A stretch of 6,765 bases of DNA from Actinomycetes bacterium (GTDB taxonomy: Bacteria > Actinomycetota > Thermoleophilia > BMS3ABIN01). The position numbers were made by a program, and so were the translations under genes. Shown here one piece after another: positions 1 through 6,103 of the stretch (positions are counted from its first letter, which is position 1; each line of letters begins with the position of its first letter). Below the pieces are notes generated by a model. That model was not told where the DNA came from. It searched no databases and saw only the letters and a list, made by a program, of their open reading frames with translations. The stretch spans positions 1 through 6,765 of the forward strand of contig JAJYLK010000064.1 of assembly GCA_021787775.1 (NCBI GenBank), written 5' to 3'.

Positions 1-291
1 AGCTACCGGGACACCTTCGGCCTGCCCTCGCCGGATGCCTACAAGACGCTGCTCTGGGACCTGATGATCGGCGACGCCACCATCTTCATGCGGGCAGATC
101 AAGTGGAAGCCGCCTGGTCGATCCTGATGCCGGTGCTGGAATACTGGGATGCGCATCCGGCCGCCGACTTCCCCAATTATGCCGCCGGCAGCTGGGGTCC
201 GAAAGAAGCGGAAACCCTGGTGGCGCGCCAGGGGTGCATCTGGCCGTTTCCCACTTCGCTGCCACCGGTCCATCCAGCCGTGATGCTGTGA
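1..291 (+). CDS. zwf: Glucose-6-phosphate dehydrogenase, C-terminal end (5'-truncated by window)
   Basis: This is the last 96 codons of a gene that enters from the left edge in frame 1 and stops with TGA at 289-291. The product would oxidise glucose 6-phosphate to 6-phosphogluconolactone with NADP+, the first step of the oxidative pentose phosphate pathway, in the cytoplasm. What is visible is the typical G6PDH tail: PDAYKTLLWDLMIGDATIFM, then ADQVEAAW, an LEYWD segment, and a YAAGSWGP block close to the end, which is a family hallmark. The catalytic His and the N-terminal Rossmann domain lie outside the window. No ORF-breaking change is seen. No stem-loop with a T-run follows the stop, and cydA starts 64 bp downstream on the same strand, so read-through into cydAB is possible. 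Identification is firm; only the operon link is inferred. Confidence 0.95.
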   Translation, partial: SYRDTFGLPSPDAYKTLLWDLMIGDATIFMRADQVEAAWSILMPVLEYWDAHPAADFPNYAAGSWGPKEAETLVARQGCIWPFPTSLPPVHPAVML

Positions 292-337
292 GCCACATCT
301 CCGGTTTTAACGCAAGGGGCGCGGGTAAAAAACGCCC

Positions 338-344
338 AAGGAGG
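338..344 (+). promoter_or_regulatory. Strong ribosome-binding site of cydA
   Basis: AAGGAGG lies 11 nt before the ATG at 356. It supports that start, as does the family-typical N-terminus of the protein. The 5-bp arms GGGCG (317-321) and CGCCC (333-337) could form a weak hairpin just before it. The zwf-cydA gap (292-355) shows no convincing -35/-10 pair and no dyad resembling a Rex-type operator, so the source of cydAB transcription is not visible here. Confidence 0.75.
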
Positions 345-355
345 CCATCCCTGGC

Positions 356-1720
356 ATGAATCCGCTTGAGCTCAGCCGGCTCCAGTTCGCCGCCACGACA
401 ATGTTCCACTTCATCTTCGTGCCCCTGATCTTGGGGCTCTCCGTCATTGTCGCGATCATGGAGACCCGCTACGTACGCACCGGCGACCGCCTCTATCTGA
501 GGATGACCAAATTCTGGGGCCGGCTGTTTTTGATCAACTTCGCCCTCGGCGTCGTCACCGGGCTCTTTCTTGAGTTCCAGTTCGGCACCAACTGGGCCGA
601 TTTTTCCCGCTACGCGGGCGACATCTTCGGCGCGCCGCTGGCGATCGAATCGCTGGTGACTTTCTTCCTGGAATCATCGTTCATCGGCATCTGGGTGCTG
701 GGCTGGAACCGTGTGTCCAGGCGGCTGCACCTCTTCGCCGCCTGGATGCTGGTGTTCGGCGCCAACCTCTCGGCGCTGTGGATCCTGCTGGCCAACAGCT
801 GGATGCAGCACCCGGTGGGCGAAGTCGTCAGCGGCGGCAAGGTGCGCATGGTTGACTTTCTGGCCTTCTTCACCAACCTTTATGGCTGGCTGAAGTTCTT
901 CCACACGATGTTCTCCGGCTTCGTCGTGGCGGCTTTCTTCGTCGCCGGCATCTCCGCCTACCACCTGCTCAAGCGGCGCGAGCGCGAGTTCTTCATGAAG
1001 TCTTTCCGCATCGCCGCTGTCTTCGCCCTGGTCAGCTCCCTCCTGGTCTTCCTCGTCGGCGACGAACACGCCTACGAAGTAGCGCAGACGCAGCCGAGCA
1101 AGCTGGCGGCGATGGAAGCGGTCCGGGATACGCGGCAGGGAGCCGCCTACAACCTGCTGGTGATACCATATCCCGGACGTGACTACAACCTGGTGCAGAC
1201 GCTGCCGATACCCTGGGGCCTGAGCCTGCTGGCGACGCACAGCTTCAACGGCACGGTGACCGGGATGAACGATATCCCCGCTAACGACCGGCCGCCGGTG
1301 ACGCCGGTGTTCATCAGCTTCCGGCTGATGGTGGGACTGGGCATCCTGTTCATGCTGCTGGGCCTGGCGGCGGTTTACTTCGTCCGCAAACCCGGCCTGC
1401 CGGAGCGGCGCTGGTTCCTCTGGATCATGCTGCTGGCGCTGCCGCTGCCCTACCTTGCCTGCGAGCTGGGCTGGACCGTGGCCGAGGTGGGGCGGCAGCC
1501 GTGGATCGTCTACGGCCTCTTCCGCACCGCCGACGGCGTCTCGCCCAACATCTCCACGGCACAGGCCCTGATCTCGCTGCTGGGCCTGGGCGCGATCTAC
1601 CTGGGCCTGACCGTCACCGATATCGTCCTGCTGACGAAATTCGCCAAAAAGGGGCCTGACAAGGACCTGTCACGGATCATCAGTCCTGAAAACCTCTGGA
1701 AAGGGCAAGTGAAGCCATGA
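356..1720 (+). CDS. cydA: Cytochrome bd quinol oxidase subunit I (short Q-loop type)
   Basis: This is the haem-bearing subunit of the membrane-bound cytochrome bd terminal oxidase, which oxidises quinol and reduces O2 to water, usually at high oxygen affinity. The protein has 454 residues and is rich in membrane helices. Residues matching known E. coli positions by motif are: His18 (His19), Glu98 and Glu106 in IESLVTFFLESSF (Glu99 and Glu107), His183 (His186) and Met325 in FRLMVGLG (Met393), the haem b558 ligands, and Glu377 in AEVGRQPW (Glu445). The Q-loop starts with GDEHAYEVAQTQPSKLAAME, so Lys249 and Glu254 match the quinol-binding Lys252 and Glu257. The protein is about 70 residues shorter than E. 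coli CydA, which indicates the short Q-loop class. The start at ATG 356 follows AAGGAGG. The stop overlaps the cydB start by ATGA, which implies translational coupling. All key residues are intact. A cyanide-insensitive (CIO) type is possible but would have the same role. Confidence 0.97.
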   Translation: MNPLELSRLQFAATTMFHFIFVPLILGLSVIVAIMETRYVRTGDRLYLRMTKFWGRLFLINFALGVVTGLFLEFQFGTNWADFSRYAGDIFGAPLAIESLVTFFLESSFIGIWVLGWNRVSRRLHLFAAWMLVFGANLSALWILLANSWMQHPVGEVVSGGKVRMVDFLAFFTNLYGWLKFFHTMFSGFVVAAFFVAGISAYHLLKRREREFFMKSFRIAAVFALVSSLLVFLVGDEHAYEVAQTQPSKLAAMEAVRDTRQGAAYNLLVIPYPGRDYNLVQTLPIPWGLSLLATHSFNGTVTGMNDIPANDRPPVTPVFISFRLMVGLGILFMLLGLAAVYFVRKPGLPERRWFLWIMLLALPLPYLACELGWTVAEVGRQPWIVYGLFRTADGVSPNISTAQALISLLGLGAIYLGLTVTDIVLLTKFAKKGPDKDLSRIISPENLWKGQVKP

Positions 1721-2745
1721 AGCTGCAGATCTTCCTCTACGCGCTCTGGGGCTTCCTCTGGGCCGGCTATTTCGCTCTCGACGGCCTCGACTTCGGCGTC
1801 GGTATGCTGTTCGCCATTCTCGGCCGCGGCAGCGCCGAGAGACGCCTGATGCTCAACAGTATCGGCCCGGTCTGGAATGGGAACGAGGTCTGGCTGCTGG
1901 GCGCCGGCGCGATCACCTTCGCCGCCTTCCCGGCTGCTTATGCCAGCATCTTCAGCAGCTTTTATCTGCTGTTTGTCATCCTGGCCGGCGGGCTGATCCT
2001 GCGCGGGGTCGTCTTCGAATTCCGCGGCAGCCTGGAAAGCGCCGGCTGGACCGGCATCTGGGACGCCGCCTTCATCCTCGGCAGCGTTGTGCCCGCCTTC
2101 CTGTTCGGCATCATCTTCGGCAACATCTTCCGCGGGCTGGCGATGGGCAGCAGCGGTTTCCGGGGCTCGTTCCTGTCATTCTTCAATCCTTACAGCCTGC
2201 TCACCGGAGTGCTGTTCCTGGCGCTGTTCTCCTATCATGGCGCCGTATGGCTGGCGGCCAGGACCGGCGGCGGCATGCAGCGCAAGGCGGAATCGGCCGC
2301 TGCCGCCGGCTGGTTCGTGCTGCTGGCCGTGTGCGCCGCCTTCGCCGTCTATACCGGTTATGACACCAGACTGTTCGACAACTTTGTCAACCATCCGGCA
2401 TGGTGGCTGGTGCCGTTTCTGCTTGTTGCCAGCCTCGCTGCCAGCGGCTGGTCCCTGCTGCGGCGCCGGGCGCTGGCGGCATTCCTCGCTTCAGGGCTGG
2501 CGATTGCGTTAACGGTCTTTTTTGGTATCGTCGGGCTTTATCCGGACCTGCTCCCGTCCAGCACCGACAGCCGCTACAGCGTCACGCTGGCAAATGCCGC
2601 CGCCAGTGACTACGCGCTCTGGTTGATGGCCGGCCTGCTTGTCATCTTCCTGCCGCTGATCATCGGCTATCAGCTTTGGGTTTACGGGCTGTTCAGGGGC
2701 CGTCTGCTGGAGGAAGAGGTGGCGCAGGACAAGGATGCCTATTAG
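1717..2745 (+). CDS. cydB: Cytochrome bd quinol oxidase subunit II
   Basis: This is the second membrane subunit of the bd oxidase, which packs against CydA. At 342 residues it is within the family range. The N-terminus carries GYFALDGLDFGVG (about 17-29), followed by ERRLMLNSIGPVWNGNEVWL (41-60) and an RGVVFEFR stretch (96-103); the end reads GYQLWVYGLFRG before a charged tail. Multiple hydrophobic segments are consistent with the usual eight or nine helices. The ATG overlaps the cydA stop (ATGA, 1717-1720), and GGAAAGGG at 1698-1705 can serve as its ribosome-binding site. One oddity is that the usual WDGN motif reads WNGN: Asn54 (codon AAT) stands where E. coli has Asp58, a residue placed in the proton path. 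Glu101 stands at the position of E. coli Asp105, a conservative change. No cydX-like small membrane ORF and no cydCD follow; the next gene is convergent. Confidence 0.97.
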   Translation: MKLQIFLYALWGFLWAGYFALDGLDFGVGMLFAILGRGSAERRLMLNSIGPVWNGNEVWLLGAGAITFAAFPAAYASIFSSFYLLFVILAGGLILRGVVFEFRGSLESAGWTGIWDAAFILGSVVPAFLFGIIFGNIFRGLAMGSSGFRGSFLSFFNPYSLLTGVLFLALFSYHGAVWLAARTGGGMQRKAESAAAAGWFVLLAVCAAFAVYTGYDTRLFDNFVNHPAWWLVPFLLVASLAASGWSLLRRRALAAFLASGLAIALTVFFGIVGLYPDLLPSSTDSRYSVTLANAAASDYALWLMAGLLVIFLPLIIGYQLWVYGLFRGRLLEEEVAQDKDAY

Positions 2746-2825
2746 CGGAGCGAGGCCGGCCGCGAATGGATGCGCCCGGGCGGATCACCGGCAGTCAGTC
2801 CGGATTCAGCAAAGCGGAGCGCGTC
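2746..2825. other. Convergent gap between cydB and the GH15 gene
   Basis: These 80 bp separate two convergent stop codons. The stretch is G+C-rich and contains a 10-bp perfect palindrome (CGCCCGGGCG, 2772-2781). It has no hairpin followed by a T-run on either strand. I see no clear intrinsic terminator and no small gene here, so termination may be Rho-dependent or use weak structures. Confidence 0.5.
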
Positions 2826-4622
2826 TCAATCCAGGTCCAGCGAGCCGGCCTGGCCGCGCTCGGCCAGCGTCAGGCGCCAGGAGGCGTTGATCAGCCCCAC
2901 GTGCGAGAAGGCCTGGGGGAAGTTGCCCCAGAGGTGGCCGGTCGCCGGGTCGGCCTGCTCGGAAAGCAGCGCCAGATCGTTGGCCAGCGCCAGGAGCGAC
3001 TCGAAGTTTTCCGCCGCCTGTCCGGTCTTGCCCAGCATCGCCAGGCACTCCACCAGCCAGAAGGAACAGACCAGGAAGCCGTTCTTCTCGCCGGCGCGGC
3101 GGCGCACGAGACTGCCATCGCCCAGCTCACGCGAGACCGCGTCGATCGTGGCGCGCATGCGCGGATCATCCGCCGGCAGAAAACCCACCAGCGGCAGCAT
3201 CAGCGCGGCGGCGTCCAGCTCGCTGGAGCCGAACCAGCCGGTGAACGATTTCATCGGCTCGTTCCAGCCCTCGGAGAGGACGGCGCGGTGGATCTCATCA
3301 CGCTTCCTGGCCCAGGCGGCTTTCTTCTTCTGCGCGCCCAGCGCTTCCGCCAGCCTGACGGCCCGGTCCAGCGCCACCCAGCACATCACCTTGGAAAGCA
3401 GGTAGTGGCGCTCCTCACCGCGCGACTCCCAGATGCCGGAATCGGGCATCCGCCAGTGCCGCGCCGCCAGGTCAGCGAAATTTATCAGCGTCTCGCGCAG
3501 CGGCCGGTCGGCGCTGAACTCGAGCCGGTTGCGCAAGCGGAAGGCAGCGTTGAGCACCTCGCCGAGCACGTCCAGCTGGGTCTGCTTCCAGGCGTCGTTG
3601 CCGACGCGCACCGGCCGGCTGCCGTTGAAGCCCGCCAGGTGATCCAGGACGTGCTCACTCAAATCGCGCTCGCCCTCCAGGCCGTACATGATCTGCGCGT
3701 CCTCCCGCGCCGCCAGCACGCCGCCGGCCTCGCTGATCCAGTCGAAGAAACGCCGCGGCTCATCCTGGCGGGAGGTCACCCACAGTGCCCGCATGATCAG
3801 GCTGGCGTCACGCAGCCAGGCAAAACGATAATCCCAGTTGGCGTCGCTGCCGCTTTCCTCGGGCAGGGAAGTGGTGGCAGCGGCCACAATGGCGCCGCTC
3901 GGTGAATAAGTCAACCCCTGCAGCACCAGTCCGCTCAGCCGCGTCCGCCGCGGATAGAGGCCGTCGTACCGCTGATGCTCTCTTGTCCATGAGCGCCATT
4001 TACTGACGGTCTGCTCCAGCGAGCCGGCGCTTTTTATAGCCGGTTTTTCTCCGGCGGAGAACACGCGCTCGTAAGCCATGCTGAAATCGAGCCGCTCGCC
4101 CGCGGCGACAGTGAAAAATGCCGTAGCGCGGCTGTCATCCATTTCCACCGGCACCGGAGAGTGCAGTTTCAGCGCTACCGGCCCGCCCCTGGCCTGGATG
4201 ACGCCAGCCTCACGTACAAACCGCGGCACCGTGACGCCATATTCCATCCGGGGAAGAAATTTCATCATCATCGGCACCTTGCCGTCGAGCCCGCGCACGC
4301 TGCGGATGAGCGTATGCGGCACGCGCCTGCCGATGTCATGGCCGGTCTTGGGAGAAACCGCCAGACAATCGGTGAGGGAAACCTTGCCGGCGGCGGATGT
4401 GAACGTGGTTTCCAGGACGAGCGTCCCCTCGATGTAAGCGCGCCTGCTGGTGAATTCGCCAACAGGCCTTATTGACCAGTATCCTGCCTTTTTATCAAGC
4501 AACCGGCCGAAAACGGAAGGGGAGCTGAAATGCGGAAGGCACAGCCAGTCAACCGACCCCCTGCGGTCGATCAACGCTGCCGACTGGCAGTCGGATATAA
4601 AGCCGTAATCACTGATTTTCAT
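2826..4622 (-). CDS. Glycoside hydrolase family 15 enzyme (glucoamylase- or trehalase-like)
   Basis: This is a 598-residue inverting glycosidase with the bacterial GH15 layout. Residues 1-220 form the trehalase-like N-terminal beta-sandwich domain, opening with ISDYGFISDCQSAALIDRRG and SVDWLCLPHFSSPS. Residues from about 228 form the (alpha/alpha)6 barrel. Motifs seen are NWDYRFAWLRDAS (262-274), SRPVRVGNDAWKQTQLDVLGE (335-355), MPDSGIWE with Glu399 as likely general acid, LSEQ with Glu555 as likely general base, and PATGHLWGNFPQAFSH (559-574). It probably releases beta-D-glucose from a short alpha-glucan or from trehalose; the sequence alone does not decide which. There is no signal peptide, so it is cytoplasmic. 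The ATG at 4620-4622 gives the usual family N-terminus but has no clear Shine-Dalgarno sequence. The gene runs in the same direction as the methyltransferase 142 bp upstream and converges on cydB. Glucose made here could feed glucokinase and Zwf. Confidence 0.9.
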   Translation of the reverse strand: MKISDYGFISDCQSAALIDRRGSVDWLCLPHFSSPSVFGRLLDKKAGYWSIRPVGEFTSRRAYIEGTLVLETTFTSAAGKVSLTDCLAVSPKTGHDIGRRVPHTLIRSVRGLDGKVPMMMKFLPRMEYGVTVPRFVREAGVIQARGGPVALKLHSPVPVEMDDSRATAFFTVAAGERLDFSMAYERVFSAGEKPAIKSAGSLEQTVSKWRSWTREHQRYDGLYPRRTRLSGLVLQGLTYSPSGAIVAAATTSLPEESGSDANWDYRFAWLRDASLIMRALWVTSRQDEPRRFFDWISEAGGVLAAREDAQIMYGLEGERDLSEHVLDHLAGFNGSRPVRVGNDAWKQTQLDVLGEVLNAAFRLRNRLEFSADRPLRETLINFADLAARHWRMPDSGIWESRGEERHYLLSKVMCWVALDRAVRLAEALGAQKKKAAWARKRDEIHRAVLSEGWNEPMKSFTGWFGSSELDAAALMLPLVGFLPADDPRMRATIDAVSRELGDGSLVRRRAGEKNGFLVCSFWLVECLAMLGKTGQAAENFESLLALANDLALLSEQADPATGHLWGNFPQAFSHVGLINASWRLTLAERGQAGSLDLD

Positions 4623-4649
4623 TTTCGGCCGCCGGTCATCACGGGAGTC

Positions 4650-4671
4650 TGCCCGGAATCGCGCCCGGGCA
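4650..4671 (-). other. Hairpin in the leader of the GH15 gene
   Basis: TGCCCGG (4650-4656) and CCGGGCA (4665-4671) form a 7-bp perfect stem with an 8-nt loop, 28 bp upstream of the GH15 start codon. No T-run follows on the minus strand, so it is not a standard intrinsic terminator. The rest of the 142-bp gap (4623-4764) holds no convincing promoter or gene. It could be a weak attenuating structure in the mRNA leader or chance in G+C-rich DNA. Confidence 0.35.
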
Positions 4672-4764
4672 CGTATGCGAACCTGGTTTCAATTCCTGAC
4701 GACCGGCGAAAATCCTTTTAAAGGCGCGCGGGCGCAGCCCTGTCTCCAGATTACCGCTGGTCCG

Positions 4765-5496
4765 TCAAGGCTTTATCCCCCCGAAGAGCGCCAGTTCGAG
4801 CACTTTGAAATGGCAATCGACATCAGTGAAACCAGCCTGCCGCAGCCACTCGCACTGGTCGTCCAGCGGCGCCAGCAGGTTCGCGGCCATGTCGGGCCGC
4901 GCCAGCCACTCCGCGCCAACCTGCTCCCTGGTCCTGCCGCCGCCGCGATTCTGCTCGTATTCAAAAAGCGAATCGATGAACAGCTCGTCGCTGACGGCCC
5001 CCGCCCAGCCGGACGACGGCGCGACGTGCTCAAGGTTGAGGAACAGGCCACCCGGCATTAACAGTTCGTATATTTCCTGATATACAGCCCGCTTGCGCTC
5101 GTCCGGCTGATGATGGATGGAAAAGCCGGAGATGATGAGATCGAAGGGCGCGGCGTCGCGCACGCCAGCGATCCATTCCGGATGGGCGTAATCGCTGATG
5201 AGAAAATGCAGCCGGTCATCCGCCGGGCCGGCCTTCTCGCGCGCAGCATCGATCATCGGCTGCGAGAAGTCCAGAAAATATGCGTTTGACTTCGGATACA
5301 TCGCGTGGACGGCGCGGCCGAGGACGCCGTCGCCACAGCCCAGGTCGATGAAACTGCAATCCGCGGCCACGCGGCTGGCGATGACCCTGAGCATGACGTC
5401 GATCTGCTCCCTGGCCATGGGTATGGCGGAGCGTACATGCTCGAGGAATCCCCGCGCCAGGGCTTCTTTCTTCCACACTTCATCGGCTCGGTTCAT
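4765..5496 (-). CDS. Class I SAM-dependent methyltransferase, substrate unknown
   Basis: This is a 243-residue soluble protein with the Rossmann-like methyltransferase fold. Motif I is FIDLGCGDG (49-57), binding S-adenosylmethionine. The acidic residue after the second strand is Asp76 in YFLDFS and would bind the ribose hydroxyls. SDY (101-103) is the adenine-contact region, FDLIISGFSIHH (118-129) is motif IV, and LLMPGGLFLNLEH (145-157) is the next strand region. The tail (about 195-243: RPDMAANLLAP, CEWLRQAGF, ELALFGG) looks like a conserved subgroup signature, but I know no assigned substrate. The ATG at 5494-5496 has GAAAGG at 5503-5508 with a 6-nt spacer, which supports the start. Asn155-Leu-Glu-His-Val follows the motif-VI-like turn. 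It has no clear functional link with the GH15 gene downstream. Small-molecule methylation is more likely than rRNA methylation, but this is only a guess from size and fold. Confidence 0.85.
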   Translation of the reverse strand: MNRADEVWKKEALARGFLEHVRSAIPMAREQIDVMLRVIASRVAADCSFIDLGCGDGVLGRAVHAMYPKSNAYFLDFSQPMIDAAREKAGPADDRLHFLISDYAHPEWIAGVRDAAPFDLIISGFSIHHQPDERKRAVYQEIYELLMPGGLFLNLEHVAPSSGWAGAVSDELFIDSLFEYEQNRGGGRTREQVGAEWLARPDMAANLLAPLDDQCEWLRQAGFTDVDCHFKVLELALFGGIKP

Positions 5497-5502
5497 GGTG
5501 GG

Positions 5503-5508
5503 CCTTTC
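5503..5508 (-). promoter_or_regulatory. Ribosome-binding site of the methyltransferase
   Basis: On the minus strand GAAAGG lies 6 nt before the ATG at 5496. It fixes the start, because no other in-frame start with a better site is seen upstream. Confidence 0.55.
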
Positions 5509-5540
5509 ACTATTCGGCTTTGCTTCTTGTGGTTGCTGTG

Positions 5541-5623
5541 GTTATATTCTAACGCTTTTGATCTGTACGCGGTCTGGCGCCCGGATATCGCCTCATGGCT
5601 TAAAAAGTGGATGATGCATTATA
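5541..5623 (-). promoter_or_regulatory. Candidate promoter elements upstream of the methyltransferase
   Basis: On the minus strand there are several -10-like hexamers: a perfect TATAAT at 5618-5623, TAGAAT at 5546-5551 and TATAAC at 5541-5546. None has a good TTGACA-like -35 at 16-18 bp spacing, so no single promoter can be chosen. The clustering upstream of the methyltransferase in an A+T-richer stretch makes this the likely promoter region. The evidence is weak. Confidence 0.3.
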
Positions 5624-5865
5624 CGTCATAGAGGTTATCCATTAGCCTTATTAACAACTTTCAGTCCATGATAATGACAATAAACCTGACCATGACCAGC
5701 CCAAGATCTTGATACAAGTCTGAACTTTACACCGGACACTTCTTTTTTATAACACTCCTGCTGTTTTGCCAATGTTGCTCGAATTTGGATACCGCTTTTG
5801 AGGGAGGTGGTCGGGGTTGTCTGGACAGCATATCCGGATTTATAAGTGATAAGCTGCCTCCTGTT

Positions 5866-5897
5866 CATGCCGGCCGCCGCCCTTGCGGCCTGGCATG
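5866..5897 (-). terminator. Strong hairpin 3' of tRNA-Ala(TGC), possible end of the tRNA transcript
   Basis: CATGCC (5866-5871) pairs with GGCATG (5892-5897), and GGCCGC (5872-5877) pairs with GCGGCC (5885-5890). This gives a 12-bp stem with one bulged base (5891) and a 7-nt loop. It begins 14 nt after the CCA end of the last tRNA in the cluster. There is no T-run on the minus strand after it, so it may be a factor-dependent terminator, a 3' processing or protection structure, or part of a repeat. Its right arm belongs to the 42-bp repeat shared with the tRNA-Val 3' flank. Confidence 0.5.
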
Positions 5898-5917
5898 GCG
5901 GCAAATATATATGGTGG
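5876..5917. repeat. 42-bp direct repeat, copy 1 (3' flank of tRNA-Ala(TGC))
   Basis: This stretch is identical over 42 bp to 6124-6165. It includes the last few bases of the tRNA (CCA, discriminator base and two acceptor bases) plus 36 bp of downstream spacer containing a TATATAT stretch and the arms of a G+C-rich hairpin. The exact identity of non-tRNA spacer sequence points to duplication or gene conversion within the cluster. Confidence 0.85.
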
Positions 5918-5987
5918 AGGATACCGGATTCGAACCGGTGACCTCCTGCGTGCAAGGCAGGCGCTCTCCCAACTGAGCTAATCCCCC
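5912..5987 (-). tRNA. tRNA-Ala, anticodon TGC
   Basis: A complete 76-nt cloverleaf with an encoded CCA end. On the minus strand the acceptor arms are GGGGGAT and ATCCTCC, including the G3-U70 wobble pair that identifies alanine tRNAs. The D stem is GCTC/GAGC. The anticodon stem is CCTGC/GCAGG with loop CTTGCAC, giving anticodon TGC. The T arm is ACCGG/CCGGT with loop TTCGAAT, and the discriminator base is A. It is the last tRNA of the cluster and lies 26 nt after tRNA-Ala(CGC). It would read GCA and, with modification, other GCN codons. Confidence 0.97.
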
Positions 5988-6013
5988 GGGAAGTCAACCA
6001 CTGGGACAAATCA

Positions 6014-6089
6014 TGGTGGAGGATACCGGACTTGAACCGGTGACCTCTTGCATGCGAAGCAAGCGCTCTCCCAACTGAGCTAATCCCCC
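6014..6089 (-). tRNA. tRNA-Ala, anticodon CGC
   Basis: A complete 76-nt cloverleaf with an encoded CCA end. Acceptor and D arms are the same as in the neighbouring tRNA-Ala(TGC), including G3-U70. The anticodon stem is CTTGC/GCAAG with loop TTCGCAT, giving anticodon CGC for GCG codons. The T loop is TTCAAGT. The near identity outside the anticodon arm suggests that the two alanine genes arose by tandem duplication followed by anticodon change. It is the middle gene of the cluster. Confidence 0.97.
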
Positions 6090-6103
6090 ATGAGAAACAT
6101 CAT

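Larger units (their letters stand above)
5497..5865. other. A+T-richer intergenic stretch without a recognised gene
   Basis: About 370 bp separate the methyltransferase start from the tRNA cluster. By eye it is clearly richer in A+T than the flanking genes. A minus-strand open frame (5635-6009) crosses it but reads through a whole tRNA gene, so it is not accepted. No tRNA-like fold, long inverted repeat or transposase motif is seen. There is a short T-run (about 5743-5751, plus strand) without a convincing stem before it. It probably contains the methyltransferase promoter and may contain decayed sequence. Confidence 0.5.

Noticed and set aside
292..355. A terminator or redox-regulator operator before cydA
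   Set aside because: Only a 5-bp stem (GGGCG/CGCCC) is present and the A-run is in its loop; no Rex- or FNR/ArcA-like dyad is visible.
674..1240. A 188-codon minus-strand open frame opposite cydA
   Set aside because: It is antisense to conserved bd oxidase sequence; the translation is low-complexity and charged with no family motif.
2676..3905. A 409-codon plus-strand open frame opposite the GH15 gene
   Set aside because: It overlaps the cydB end and lies antisense to a protein with clear GH15 motifs. Its translation is Gln/Arg/Ala-rich without recognisable domains, as expected for a shadow of G+C-rich coding sequence.
4683..4697. A GGTTTCAATTCCTG string resembling the end of some CRISPR repeats
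   Set aside because: It occurs once only, with no second repeat, spacer pattern or cas gene nearby.
5305..5631. A plus-strand open frame with a hydrophobic C-terminal part
   Set aside because: Two thirds of it is antisense to the methyltransferase; the hydrophobic tail comes from the A+T-richer spacer, and no ribosome-binding site or homology is evident.
5787..5794. GGATACCG shared with the tRNA-Ala 3' part, as a possible attachment-site remnant
   Set aside because: Eight matching bases are too few, and there is no integrase or longer direct repeat.
5635..6009. A 124-codon minus-strand open frame at the tRNA cluster
   Set aside because: It reads through the whole tRNA-Ala(TGC), giving the familiar translated-tRNA string GRAPALHAGGHRFESG. 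It is a common false gene call. The same applies to the frame at 5994-6293.
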